Below are positions 25,162 through 33,348 of a DNA stretch of 64,000 nt, piece after piece. Position 1 is the first letter of the stretch, and each line of letters starts with the position of its first letter. This DNA comes from Arthrobacter sp. ISL-72 (GTDB lineage Bacteria > Actinomycetota > Actinomycetes > Actinomycetales > Micrococcaceae): positions 80,288 through 144,287 of the forward strand of contig NZ_JAGGPP010000023.1 of the NCBI RefSeq assembly GCF_018613755.1, read 5' to 3'. The notes below the pieces were generated by a model, which was not told the origin of the DNA, searched no databases, and saw only the letters and a program-made list of their open reading frames with translations. A program made the translations under genes and the position numbers.

Positions 25162-25243
25162 TTGTTGGCCGAGCTTTTTGTTTGGCCGGACTTTTGTGTT
25201 TGGCCGGACTTTCGTTTGGACCGTTTTGTGTTTGGCCCCGTTT
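25162..25243 (+). repeat. Degenerate 16-18 bp tandem repeats after the rpsA terminator
   Basis: About five copies of a GTTTGGCCGGACTTT-like unit start near 25163, 25180, 25198, 25214 and 25230. They fill the gap between the terminator and the DUF1810 stop codon. They give a Lys/Arg/Pro-rich shadow frame on the minus strand that I do not treat as a gene. Confidence 0.6.
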
Positions 25244-25246
25244 CTG

Positions 25247-25675
25247 TTAGCCCAGCAGCCGTTCAGTCGCGGGGTCGGCCCTACCCTCGAAGTACCGGTC
25301 AAGGACCTCACGGAACACCGGTTCCGTGGGAGTGGCCCGGAGGAAGAGCGTCATGGAGGACCGGAGCTTCTGGGAATCGATCCCGCCGAAGATCCCGCTG
25401 GCCGTGAAGCCCTGGAGGTCAGCGACTGCCTTGGCACTGTCCAGCAGCCGCGGACCGAGGACGGGGTGCCGCAAGTAAGCCTCCGCTTCCGCCAAGGATG
25501 TGATGGCGTACTTCCTCGACGTGGCACTCTGCCCGAGGCCGGCGATCTGCGGAAAAATGAACCACATCCAATGGGTCTGCTTGGACCCGCTGCGCAGTTC
25601 GTTAAGGGCCCTGTTGTAGGTTCCGTTGGCGTCCTGGGCCAATACGAACCGTTCAAGGTCGAATGGATCTTCCAC
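25247..25675 (-). CDS. DUF1810 family protein
   Basis: A 142-residue helical protein with the family pattern DPFDLERFVLAQ, YNRALNELRSGSKQTHWMWFIFPQIAGLGQS, SRKYAITSLAEAEAYLRHPVLGPRL and SSMTLFLRATPTEPVFREVLDRYFEG. The function of DUF1810 proteins is not established. I start at the GTG at 25675 because GAGGAGG lies six bases upstream on the minus strand; the longer frame to 25717 has no such site. It is separated from the next minus-strand gene by a stretch containing a 13-bp tandem repeat. Confidence 0.88.
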   Translation of the reverse strand: MEDPFDLERFVLAQDANGTYNRALNELRSGSKQTHWMWFIFPQIAGLGQSATSRKYAITSLAEAEAYLRHPVLGPRLLDSAKAVADLQGFTASGIFGGIDSQKLRSSMTLFLRATPTEPVFREVLDRYFEGRADPATERLLG

Positions 25676-25775
25676 CGGTTGCCTCCTCACGTCAGTTCGT
25701 GAGTTCCATCCAACCACCGGCCGGCCGGGTCAGGGAAGGTCAGCCCGTGCCATCAAAAGGGCCGCGCCGGGTCAG

Positions 25776-25827
25776 CGCCCCGGTTCAGTGCCCCGGTTCA
25801 GTGCACCTGTTCGGTGCATCAGTTCAA
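25776..25827 (+). repeat. 13-bp tandem repeat, four copies
   Basis: CGCCCCGGTTCAG, TGCCCCGGTTCAG, TGCACCTGTTCGG and TGCATCAGTTCAA follow each other without gaps. They lie between the YigZ stop and the DUF1810 start. The first two are nearly identical, the last two diverged. Confidence 0.65.
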
Positions 25828-25880
25828 CGCGGCTGTTCTACCCGCCTGTACAACGAGGGGCCAGTCAGCGGGGGACAGGC

Positions 25881-26579
25881 TCAGAGGGGGACATCAATCC
25901 ATTCCGTGCCCTCCGGCTGCAGCACGGCGCTGCCCGCTGTCATAGCTGCGAGCCGTTCCGCGGCCCGGTTGAGTTCGTCAGCCTGATCGGGCAGGGCGAG
26001 CCTGAGGACGGTGCTGCCGGACAAGTAGCTGGTTTCCGCCATCACATAGCCAGCCGAGCGGAGGTCGTTCTCCAGCCTCCCGGCCGCTGAATGGGCCACG
26101 TCCACCGAGCAGATCCTCAACCTGCTTCGCCCCACCAGCGGAGCGAGGTCAAGCGCGGAGGACACCGATTCCGAATACGCCCGCACCAGTCCGCCTGCGC
26201 CTAGGAGGATACCGCCAAAATAGCGGACGACGACGGCGCTCACGTCGCTGAGGTCAGTCACCCCGGGCGCTGTCTCTCGACGCATAAGGGCCTCCAGCAT
26301 CGGGATGCCCGCGGTTCCCGACGGTTCGCCGTCATCACTGGAACGCTGGACGCCGCGGTCAGGCCCCAACACGAAGGCTGAGCAGTGGTGCCGGGCGTCA
26401 TGGAATTCGCGACGCAGGTCCGCAACCAGCGCCCTGGCGCCGTCTTCGTCTTCGGAGCGCCGGATCACCGTGATGAACCTGGAGCGCTTGATCTCGAGTT
26501 CATGGCGGAAGTCCGGGCCCGCTGCAAGGGTCGTGTAGGCAGTTGCCCTGCTTTCCTGGGGATCCGCCTCTTCCAACAC
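25881..26579 (-). CDS. YigZ/IMPACT family protein
   Basis: A 232-residue protein with the UPF0029/IMPACT N-terminal domain: ELEIKRSRFITVIRR, then EFHDARHHCSAFVLG, RSSDDGEPSGTAGIPMLEAL and VSAVVVRYFGGILLGAGGLVRAYSESVSSAL. A C-terminal ferredoxin-like domain follows (about 145-225). YigZ proteins are widespread and may contact translating ribosomes, but their role is unsettled. Translation starts at GTG 26579. TAGACT lies six bases upstream on the minus strand and there is no ribosome-binding site. Confidence 0.93.
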   Translation of the reverse strand: MLEEADPQESRATAYTTLAAGPDFRHELEIKRSRFITVIRRSEDEDGARALVADLRREFHDARHHCSAFVLGPDRGVQRSSDDGEPSGTAGIPMLEALMRRETAPGVTDLSDVSAVVVRYFGGILLGAGGLVRAYSESVSSALDLAPLVGRSRLRICSVDVAHSAAGRLENDLRSAGYVMAETSYLSGSTVLRLALPDQADELNRAAERLAAMTAGSAVLQPEGTEWIDVPL

Positions 26580-26585
26580 CGGTTC

Positions 26586-26591
26586 AGTCTA
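26586..26591 (-). promoter_or_regulatory. Leaderless -10 hexamer for the yigZ-like gene
   Basis: Minus-strand TAGACT, then gaaccg, then GTG at 26579: a six-base spacer. Confidence 0.6.
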
Positions 26592-26817
26592 GTCTGACGG
26601 CGCTGTGGCGTCTTAGGTGACCGCGTTGTGGCGGCACTGCGGAAGTCAGTGATTTTCGCCCCGGAGGCAGCGAGCATGGGTGCTGCGTGCGCGGGCAGCA
26701 AGCGAGCAACGGGCGGGCGAAGCTGCGACGGCGCCCGGGCCGCCAGCATCAAGCTGGGTATAGCCGCGAAAGCGTGCATCAACAGCAACGACCCGGGCCG
26801 GTGGGGCAGGCATAATC

Positions 26818-28524
26818 CTAGGCGGCCGTGAAGAATGCCCAGTCAGGCAGGGGATCCACCGGTAGCGGCGGTTCAGCGTCCCCGAAGCTTCCCGGGCTGG
26901 CCGAAACGTCCGGCGATTCTGGCCACTCCCACCATTCGGGCCAGTCCGGCCAGTTGTGTGGTTCCGAGTCCGGGTCCTCGCCCGCATGGTCGGGCCAGTC
27001 CGGCAAGCGGACTGCCAGCCAGTGGGGTGGTTCCGAGGCATGGTCCTCCCGCGCGTGGTCTTCGTCCGCAGGGCGGGTCAAGTCTGGCCAGTGTGGTGGT
27101 TCCCAGTCCTGTTGTTCGCTGGGGTAGGACCGTCCGGTGGGTGAGATCCAGCCGGGCGGTTCGTCCCGCGTTGCGTTGACTGGGGTCCAGGTTGTGGTGT
27201 GTTTCAGGCGGTGGTGTCTGCGGCAGGGCTGGCCGAGGTTGCTGATGCCGGTTCCGCCGCCGTCTGCCCAGGCGAGGAGGTGGTCCGCGTCGTTGTCCAG
27301 GGAGGGGTTGTTGCACCCGGGAAACGGGCAGCGTCCGTCGCGGAGCCGGAGCCACTGCCGCAGGGTCGTCGGGATCCGGTAGGTGCTGCGGCCAATCTCC
27401 AAGGGTGCACCATCCCGCGGGTCGGTCAGGACCCGCCGGATCGAGGCGGCGCCGTCGGCGACGAGGCGGCGGGCCATGGACGGCGGGATCGGCCCGTACC
27501 CGTCCAGCATGGCCGGTTCCTCCGTCAGGCCGAGCAGCGAAAAGACCGGGACGGTGACCAGGACCTGCGCTGCAGGTGAGGGGACATCACCGGCACGCCC
27601 CGCACCGGCCCGCCCGGAACCGGCAGGGGCACGGTTAGCCCCGTCGACGCCGCCGGTTCCGTCAACCGCGTTGCCTGCCCCGAGCTGCCAGGCCGCGGCA
27701 ACATCCACGCGGAGCTGCGTCAGGGTCCGGGGTTCGGCGGGGCCCTGCAGGGCGCGTGCGGCGGTGGTGGCCCGGTCCCAGATCCCGGCCGCGGTATCGG
27801 CGGGCAGGTACGCCGAAAGCCACGCCATCCCGTCCCGGTCCGGAACATACTCCAACCGCCGGTCCGCGGCGCTCTTGGTATGGCGTGCCTCGATGCTGAC
27901 CGGGTGGTGCCGCTCCCGCCAGGCCCGTGCCTTGGCCCGGAACCGGCCAGGCACCAGTTCCCCGGCCGGGCAACCCCGCGCCGGGTTCACCGCGTCCGGG
28001 TCCAGGAAATGCACTTCCAACGCCGCGGCGGCGGCCGGTACCAGGTTCGCTGTTTCATCACACAGGATCCGTGCGTGCTGCCAGGAAATGGTCCCGGCCT
28101 GCAACGCGGCCAGCGTCAACGGCAGCCCGGCGGTGAGGGTGCGGGCCTCGCACAGCAGGGCACCGGCGGTGCGTTCACTGACCGTCAGCACACACGCGAC
28201 CTCCGCGGTCACCGCCATCTCCTGCGCGGTGTGCTCCTGCGGGGACTTTGCCGGTGCCGCCAAAGCCTCCGCAGCGGCGGCGTAGCCCGCGGCGAGGTGC
28301 ACCTTCAGCGCGGCCAGCCGGGCCTCCATCCTGCCCACCTCCGCCAGACCGTCCAGGAACGCATCCGCCTGATCCCGCAACGGATCAAGACCCACCGGAT
28401 CAACACCCGCCGGATCCCCGCCCGCCGGGGCTACCTCACCGGCCGCGCCGCGGACACAAACAGCCAACGCAGCGACGGAGGACTCGATGCCCTCCAACGC
28501 CACCACAGCTGCTCTGCTTTCCAT
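26818..28524 (-). CDS. DUF222/13E12 family protein with C-terminal HNH endonuclease domain
   Basis: A 568-residue member of the actinobacterial DUF222-HNH family, present in many copies per genome in mycobacteria and Arthrobacter. The N-terminal 400 residues are helical and Ala-rich. The HNH core is RDGRCPFPGCNNPSLDNDADHLLAWADGGGTGISNLGQPCRRHHRLKH in successive motifs, with the zinc cysteines and the DxDH and HH pairs. The last 110 residues repeat EPPHWPD/EPHNWPDWPEW blocks rich in Trp, Pro and Asp. I chose the ATG at 28524 (MESRAAVVAL); the frame continues to a GTG at 28572. The biological role of the family is not known. It lies between yigZ and coaE with no partner gene. Confidence 0.9.
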   Translation of the reverse strand: MESRAAVVALEGIESSVAALAVCVRGAAGEVAPAGGDPAGVDPVGLDPLRDQADAFLDGLAEVGRMEARLAALKVHLAAGYAAAAEALAAPAKSPQEHTAQEMAVTAEVACVLTVSERTAGALLCEARTLTAGLPLTLAALQAGTISWQHARILCDETANLVPAAAAALEVHFLDPDAVNPARGCPAGELVPGRFRAKARAWRERHHPVSIEARHTKSAADRRLEYVPDRDGMAWLSAYLPADTAAGIWDRATTAARALQGPAEPRTLTQLRVDVAAAWQLGAGNAVDGTGGVDGANRAPAGSGRAGAGRAGDVPSPAAQVLVTVPVFSLLGLTEEPAMLDGYGPIPPSMARRLVADGAASIRRVLTDPRDGAPLEIGRSTYRIPTTLRQWLRLRDGRCPFPGCNNPSLDNDADHLLAWADGGGTGISNLGQPCRRHHRLKHTTTWTPVNATRDEPPGWISPTGRSYPSEQQDWEPPHWPDLTRPADEDHAREDHASEPPHWLAVRLPDWPDHAGEDPDSEPHNWPDWPEWWEWPESPDVSASPGSFGDAEPPLPVDPLPDWAFFTAA

Positions 28525-28674
28525 ACCCACAGCATCCCAGCAGGCACCGACAATAATGCGACCGTGCCGCATTGGATCGGATGCAGAAGCAGCCTGGCGC
28601 GCACCACCCCAGTAAGCCGGCCTGGCGCCACCACCCCAGAAGGCGCCTTGCTACACCGATCATGAGACACGCCC

Positions 28675-28680
28675 TAGGCT
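28675..28680 (+). promoter_or_regulatory. Leaderless -10 hexamer for coaE
   Basis: TAGGCT, then ggatga, then GTG at 28687: a six-base spacer. Confidence 0.6.
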
Positions 28681-28686
28681 GGATGA

Positions 28687-29934
28687 GTGCTGAAGATCGG
28701 GTTGACAGGCGGCATCGCCTCGGGGAAGTCAGTTGTTGCATCGCGCCTGCGGGAACTGGGGGCGGTGCTGGTGGATGCCGACGCCCTCGCCCGTGAAGTG
28801 GTGGCCCCGGGCAGCGTCGGCCTGGCCAGGGTGGTGGAAGCCTTCGGGGCGGAAATGCTGGACGCCGACGGCGGACTGGACAGGCCGCGGCTCGGAGCGG
28901 TAGTTTTCGGCGACCCGGACCGGCTCGCGGTGCTGAACAGTATCGTCCATCCCCTGGTCCGGGAGCGGGCCGCGGCGATGATTGCCGCCGCCCCCACTGG
29001 CGGCGTCGTCGTCCAGGACATTCCGCTACTCGTGGAAACGGGCCAGGGAAGCAGCTTTCATCTCGTGCTGGTGGTCGATGCACCGGACGATCTTCGGCTG
29101 CAGCGCATGATGGAGCGGCGGAACATGACCGAGGAGCAGGCCCTGTCCCGGATGGCGGCCCAGGCTGCACGGGACGTGCGCCTGGCCGCGGCTGACGTGG
29201 TGCTGGACAACTCCGGAACCTTGACCGAACTGAAAAACGCAGTGGACGACCTGTGGACGCGCCGGCTGGCCCCCTTCGCTCAAAACCTCAGCGAGGGTCG
29301 GGCGGCGCAACGGACGGGCGGACCAGTGCTTTCCCCGGCCGACCCGACTTGGCAGGCACAAGCCGCGCGTCTGGCGGCCCGCTTGGAGGCTGCCGCCCCG
29401 GCCCACATCCTGGGCGTGGAGCACATCGGATCCACCGCTGTTCCCGGGCTGGATGCCAAGAACATCATTGACCTCCAGTTGGCGGTTGCCGACCTCGCCA
29501 CGGCGGACCGGATCGCCCCGCTGCTTGCCGCGGCCGGATTCCCCCTGTGGCGGGGCGTGCTTGCCGACAACCCGAAGCCTTTTCATCCTGATCCCGTCGA
29601 CTGGGCCAAACGCCTGCATGGCAATGCGGACCCCGGCCGGCCGGTGAACCTGCATGTCCGGCCTGCCGGATCGCCTGGCTGGCGTTTTGCCCTGTGCTTC
29701 CGGGATTGGCTGCGCGACGATGCGGCAGCGCGCAATGACTATCTGGCGGAAAAGCGCAGGGTCGCCGCCCTCCACAGCGTGGACAAATCGACGGCGCGCT
29801 ACGCTGCGGACAAGGAGGCATGGTTCACCGAACACGCCGCCGCCCGGATGGAGGAGTGGGTGCAGCGGACCGGCTGGCAGCCGCCGGCACTGCCCAAAGC
29901 TGAATCCGGGCAAGATGTCGGAGCCCGGCGGTAG
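28687..29934 (+). CDS. coaE: Dephospho-CoA kinase fused to a GrpB/UPF0157 domain
   Basis: A 415-residue bifunctional-looking protein. Residues 1-195 are CoaE, which phosphorylates dephospho-CoA in the last step of CoA synthesis: P-loop LTGGIASGKSVVASRL, LVDADALAREVV and QDIPLLVETG. Residues 205-400 are a GrpB domain of the nucleotidyltransferase fold (HILGVEHIGSTAVPGLDAKNIIDLQLAV, ADNPKPFHPDP, NLHVRPAGSPGWRF). This fusion is known in mycobacteria, and the GrpB part may help fold or regulate the kinase. It starts at a GTG six bases after TAGGCT, with no ribosome-binding site, and is followed by uvrB 9 bases on. Confidence 0.95.
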   Translation: MLKIGLTGGIASGKSVVASRLRELGAVLVDADALAREVVAPGSVGLARVVEAFGAEMLDADGGLDRPRLGAVVFGDPDRLAVLNSIVHPLVRERAAAMIAAAPTGGVVVQDIPLLVETGQGSSFHLVLVVDAPDDLRLQRMMERRNMTEEQALSRMAAQAARDVRLAAADVVLDNSGTLTELKNAVDDLWTRRLAPFAQNLSEGRAAQRTGGPVLSPADPTWQAQAARLAARLEAAAPAHILGVEHIGSTAVPGLDAKNIIDLQLAVADLATADRIAPLLAAAGFPLWRGVLADNPKPFHPDPVDWAKRLHGNADPGRPVNLHVRPAGSPGWRFALCFRDWLRDDAAARNDYLAEKRRVAALHSVDKSTARYAADKEAWFTEHAAARMEEWVQRTGWQPPALPKAESGQDVGARR

Positions 29935-29937
29935 ATT
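29932..29937 (+). promoter_or_regulatory. Leaderless -10 hexamer for uvrB
   Basis: TAGATT, then agattc, then ATG at 29944. The hexamer overlaps the coaE stop codon. Confidence 0.6.
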
Positions 29938-29943
29938 AGATTC

Positions 29944-32025
29944 ATGAGTCTTGCTCAGGAAATCAACCGCGTCGTAGCTCCCTTCGAGGTCATCAGCGAG
30001 TTCAAGCCCGCGGGCGACCAGCCGGCTGCCATCGTTGAACTCACTGAACGTATCCGGAACGGTGAAAAGGACGTTGTGCTGCTCGGAGCCACCGGTACCG
30101 GCAAGAGCGCCACCACGGCCTGGCTGATTGAGCAGGTGCAGCGGCCCACGCTGGTGATGGTGCAGAACAAGACCCTCGCGGCGCAGCTGGCCAACGAATT
30201 TCGGGAACTCCTGCCCAACAACGCGGTGGAGTACTTCGTGTCGTACTACGACTACTACCAGCCCGAGGCGTACGTGGCCCAGACGGACACCTTCATCGAG
30301 AAGGACTCCTCCATCAACGAGGAGGTGGAACGCCTCCGCCACTCCGCCACGAACGCCCTGCTGACACGCCGCGACGTCATCGTGGTGGCGACGGTGTCCT
30401 GCATCTACGGTCTCGGCACCCCGGAAGAATACATCGCCGGAATGGTCACGCTCCGCAAGGGAGCAGAGATGAACCGCGATGATCTCCTGCGGAAGTTTGT
30501 CTCCATGCAGTACGCGCGCAACGACATGGACTTCCACCGCGGCACGTTCCGGGTCCGCGGTGACACGGTCGAAATCATCCCGATGTACGAGGAACTGGCC
30601 ATCCGGATTGAATTCTTCGGCGATGAAATTGAGAACATCCACACCCTGCATCCGCTGACCGGCGAGGTGATTCGGGACGAAGAGGAAATGTACGTCTTCC
30701 CGGCTTCCCACTACGTGGCCGGGCCCGAGCGGATGGCGCGTGCCATCAAGCGGATCGAAGACGAACTCGCTGAACGGCTGCAGGTACTGGAAAGCCAGAA
30801 CAAGCTCGTCGAAGCCCAGCGGCTCCGCATGCGCACCACCTATGACCTTGAAATGATGCAGCAGATGGGCTTCTGCAACGGCATCGAGAACTACTCATCG
30901 CATATTGACGGCCGCGCCCGCGGCACCGCACCGCACTGCCTCCTGGACTACTTCCCGGACGACTTCCTGCTGGTGATCGATGAATCCCACGTCACCGTGC
31001 CCCAGATCGGCGCCATGTACGAGGGCGACATGTCGCGCAAACGAAACCTCGTGGACTTCGGCTTCCGGCTGCCCTCGGCCATGGACAACCGCCCACTCAA
31101 ATGGGATGAATTCCTCGAACGCGTGGGGCAGACCGTCTACCTGTCGGCCACTCCCGGCAAGTACGAACTGGGCAAGGCTGACGGCTACGTGCAGCAGATC
31201 ATCCGGCCCACCGGACTGATCGACCCCGAGGTGGTGGTCAAGCCCACCAAGGGCCAGATCGATGACCTGCTGGGCGAAATCAAGACCCGGACAGCCAAGA
31301 ATGAACGCGTCCTGGTCACCACACTTACGAAGCGGATGGCGGAAGACCTCACCGACTACCTCCTGGGGCACGGCATCAAGGTGGAGTACCTGCACTCGGA
31401 CGTGGACACCCTGCGTCGTGTGGAGCTGCTCCGTGAGCTCCGGCTGGGCACCTTCGATGTCCTGGTGGGCATCAACCTGCTCCGAGAAGGCCTTGACCTG
31501 CCCGAGGTTTCGCTGGTCAGCATCCTTGACGCCGACAAGGAAGGCTTCCTGCGGTCGTCCACCTCGCTGATCCAGACCATCGGCCGCGCGGCCCGTAACG
31601 TCTCGGGCCAGGTGCATATGTACGCCGACCGCATCACCGACTCCATGGCCCACGCCATCGACGAGACAAACAGGCGCCGGGCCATCCAGGTGGCCTACAA
31701 CACGGAAAACGGCGTCGACCCCCAGCCGCTTCGGAAGAAGATCGCAGACATCACCGACCAGCTTGCAAAGGAGGACGCCGACACCCGCGAACTGCTCGCC
31801 ACGGCCGGGAAGACGCGCGGCAAGGGCAAGGGCGCATCCACCGTTCGCGCGGACGGACTCGCGGCCGCCCCGGCCGAGGATCTCGTGGGCCTCATCGAGC
31901 AGCTGACGGAACAGATGCATGCAGCAGCCGCCGAACTTCAGTTTGAACTGGCGGCCCGGCTGCGCGACGAAGTGGGGGATCTGAAGAAGGAACTCCGGCA
32001 GATGCAGGCTGCCGGCCATGCCTAG
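29944..32025 (+). CDS. uvrB: Excinuclease ABC subunit B
   Basis: A 693-residue damage-verifying helicase of nucleotide excision repair, working with UvrA and UvrC encoded about 14 and 19 kb away. Walker A is LGATGTGKSATTAW, the damage-probing hairpin is YYDYYQPEAYVAQTDTFIEKDSSINEE, the Walker B region is LLVIDESHVTVPQI, motif VI is SLIQTIGRAARN, and the C-terminal UVR (UvrC-binding) motif is at about 655-690. The start follows a TAGATT hexamer at six bases, so it can be transcribed on its own as a leaderless message in addition to any readthrough from coaE. I see no LexA-type box near this promoter. Confidence 0.97.
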   Translation: MSLAQEINRVVAPFEVISEFKPAGDQPAAIVELTERIRNGEKDVVLLGATGTGKSATTAWLIEQVQRPTLVMVQNKTLAAQLANEFRELLPNNAVEYFVSYYDYYQPEAYVAQTDTFIEKDSSINEEVERLRHSATNALLTRRDVIVVATVSCIYGLGTPEEYIAGMVTLRKGAEMNRDDLLRKFVSMQYARNDMDFHRGTFRVRGDTVEIIPMYEELAIRIEFFGDEIENIHTLHPLTGEVIRDEEEMYVFPASHYVAGPERMARAIKRIEDELAERLQVLESQNKLVEAQRLRMRTTYDLEMMQQMGFCNGIENYSSHIDGRARGTAPHCLLDYFPDDFLLVIDESHVTVPQIGAMYEGDMSRKRNLVDFGFRLPSAMDNRPLKWDEFLERVGQTVYLSATPGKYELGKADGYVQQIIRPTGLIDPEVVVKPTKGQIDDLLGEIKTRTAKNERVLVTTLTKRMAEDLTDYLLGHGIKVEYLHSDVDTLRRVELLRELRLGTFDVLVGINLLREGLDLPEVSLVSILDADKEGFLRSSTSLIQTIGRAARNVSGQVHMYADRITDSMAHAIDETNRRRAIQVAYNTENGVDPQPLRKKIADITDQLAKEDADTRELLATAGKTRGKGKGASTVRADGLAAAPAEDLVGLIEQLTEQMHAAAAELQFELAARLRDEVGDLKKELRQMQAAGHA

Positions 32026-32029
32026 GGTA

Positions 32030-32160
32030 AAGTTGTTCTCACGTAGGGGAGTATCCCAAGCGCTACGATCGTCAACACGCATGGCATTGATGCCCTGCCG
32101 GGCGTAGCGGGCTACCAATTCAGCACTAAGTGCGCAGGCTGGCCGGAGAGACTTACACCA
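32030..32160 (+). promoter_or_regulatory. yybP-ykoY family (Mn2+) riboswitch before the TerC-family gene
   Basis: The 165 bases between uvrB and the terC-like start hold GGGGAGTA at 32046-32053 and GGAGAGACTTAC at 32144-32155, the two conserved core segments of the yybP-ykoY RNA, with GTCAACACGC and GC-rich stems between them. TCTC/GAGA complementarity brings the ends together. TerC-family genes are among the usual targets of this manganese-sensing class. A -10 such as TAGGGT overlaps the uvrB stop (32023-32028). The coding GTG lies about 30 bases after the aptamer. Whether control is at translation or termination cannot be read directly. Confidence 0.8.
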
Positions 32161-32189
32161 CTGTTCCGTACCCTGCGAAAGGCTACCCT

Positions 32190-33218
32190 GTGCTTGAATT
32201 ACCCGTGTGGTTCGAGGTCGGCTCCCTTGTCGTCCTCGGCCTGATCCTCCTGATCGACCTGCTGCTGGTTGTCCGGCGCCCCCACGAACCCTCCATGAAG
32301 GAAGCCGGATTGTGGGTGGCGTTCTACGTATCGCTCGCCCTGGTGTTCGCCGGCGCGATGTTCGCCTTCACCGGCCCTGAGTTCGGCGGCCAGTTCGTTG
32401 CGGGCTGGGTCACTGAGTACAGCCTCAGCATCGACAACTTGTTTGTCTTCATCATCATCATGGCCCGCTTCTCGGTGCCCCGGAAGTACCAACAGGAAGT
32501 CCTGATGGTGGGCATCATCATCGCACTGATCCTCCGCGGCATCTTCATCCTGCTGGGCGCCATCGTTATCGAACAGTTCAGCTGGGTCTTCTACATCTTC
32601 GGCGCCTTCCTGCTCTGGACTGCCTGGAAGCAGGCCCAGGACGAGGGTGAAGACGAAGAGGACAAGGAAAACCCGCTGATCGCGAAGCTCCGCAAGGTGA
32701 TTCCGATGTCGGAGAAGTTCGACGGCGGCAAGCTGCGCACCACTGTGAACGGCAAGAAGGTCTTCACCCCGATGCTGATCGTCTTCGTCACGATCGGCCT
32801 GACCGACCTGCTCTTCGCTGTTGACTCCATTCCCGCGATCTTCGGCCTGACCCAGAGCCCCTTCATCGTCTTCACCGCCAACCTGTTCGCCCTCATGGGC
32901 CTGCGGCAGCTGTACTTCCTGCTGGGCGGACTGATGAACCGCCTCATCTACCTGAAGCACGCGCTGTCCTTCATCCTGGCGTTCATCGGCGTCAAACTGG
33001 TCCTCCACGCAATGCACGTCAACGAGCTCCCCTTCATCAACGGCGGCCACCACATCGAGTGGGCCCCCGAGATCCCCACCTTCGTGTCCCTGGCTGTCAT
33101 CGTGGGCACCATCATCGTCGCCGTCATCGCCAGCCTGGTGAGCTCGAAAGCCGCCCAGGCCAAGATGGACGCCCGTCTCGAAGAGGACGCACGCAAGAGC
33201 CTCAGCGACGCCGAATAA
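32190..33218 (+). CDS. TerC-family integral membrane protein, probable manganese exporter
   Basis: A 342-residue membrane protein with about nine helices. Family signatures are EYSLSIDNLFVFIIIMARF and LTDLLFAVDSIPAIFGLTQ, whose acidic residues in membrane segments are thought to bind the metal. An acidic cytoplasmic loop (DEGEDEEDKE) separates the two halves. Older annotation is tellurite resistance, but bacterial TerC/Alx proteins preceded by yybP-ykoY RNAs export Mn2+ (established for relatives), and that arrangement is present here. I start at the GTG at 32190 (MLELPVWFEVG) with GAAAGG 8 bases upstream; the frame to 32130 runs through the riboswitch. Confidence 0.93.
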   Translation: MLELPVWFEVGSLVVLGLILLIDLLLVVRRPHEPSMKEAGLWVAFYVSLALVFAGAMFAFTGPEFGGQFVAGWVTEYSLSIDNLFVFIIIMARFSVPRKYQQEVLMVGIIIALILRGIFILLGAIVIEQFSWVFYIFGAFLLWTAWKQAQDEGEDEEDKENPLIAKLRKVIPMSEKFDGGKLRTTVNGKKVFTPMLIVFVTIGLTDLLFAVDSIPAIFGLTQSPFIVFTANLFALMGLRQLYFLLGGLMNRLIYLKHALSFILAFIGVKLVLHAMHVNELPFINGGHHIEWAPEIPTFVSLAVIVGTIIVAVIASLVSSKAAQAKMDARLEEDARKSLSDAE

Positions 33219-33247
33219 GGCCCGCACCGCGCCAAGCACGCACCAGA

Positions 33248-33280
33248 CAACCCCGGTCACCTTGTTGGCCGGGGTTGCCT
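33248..33280 (+). terminator. Probable terminator after the TerC-family gene
   Basis: Arms CAACCCCGG (33248-33256) and CCGGGGTTG (33269-33277), 9 perfect base pairs with a 12-base loop. Only a weak T tract follows. Confidence 0.55.
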
Positions 33281-33336
33281 GCGTTTGCGGCAAATCGTCC
33301 GGCCCGCGGCACTGTCTGCCGGTGGGCATGCAGGGC

Positions 33337-33342
33337 TATGCT
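33337..33342 (+). promoter_or_regulatory. Leaderless -10 hexamer for the MFS gene
   Basis: TATGCT, then ctgaag, then ATG at 33349: a six-base spacer. Confidence 0.6.
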
Positions 33343-33348
33343 CTGAAG

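Noticed and set aside
25099..25311. Lys/Arg/Pro-repeat 70-residue frame over the rpsA terminator
   Set aside because: It reads through a terminator hairpin and a noncoding tandem repeat and overlaps the DUF1810 stop; no start signal.
26580..26817. A gene in the gap between yigZ and the DUF222 gene
   Set aside because: Short frames exist on both strands but none has a start signal, family pattern or coding-like composition; I see nothing definite in it.
26818..28524. HNH protein as a homing endonuclease, intein or defence nuclease
   Set aside because: DUF222-HNH proteins are a dispersed actinobacterial family; there is no intron, intein boundary, methylase or defence partner here.
29026..30711. 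561-residue minus-strand open frame across coaE and uvrB
   Set aside because: Antisense to two well-supported genes and their junction.
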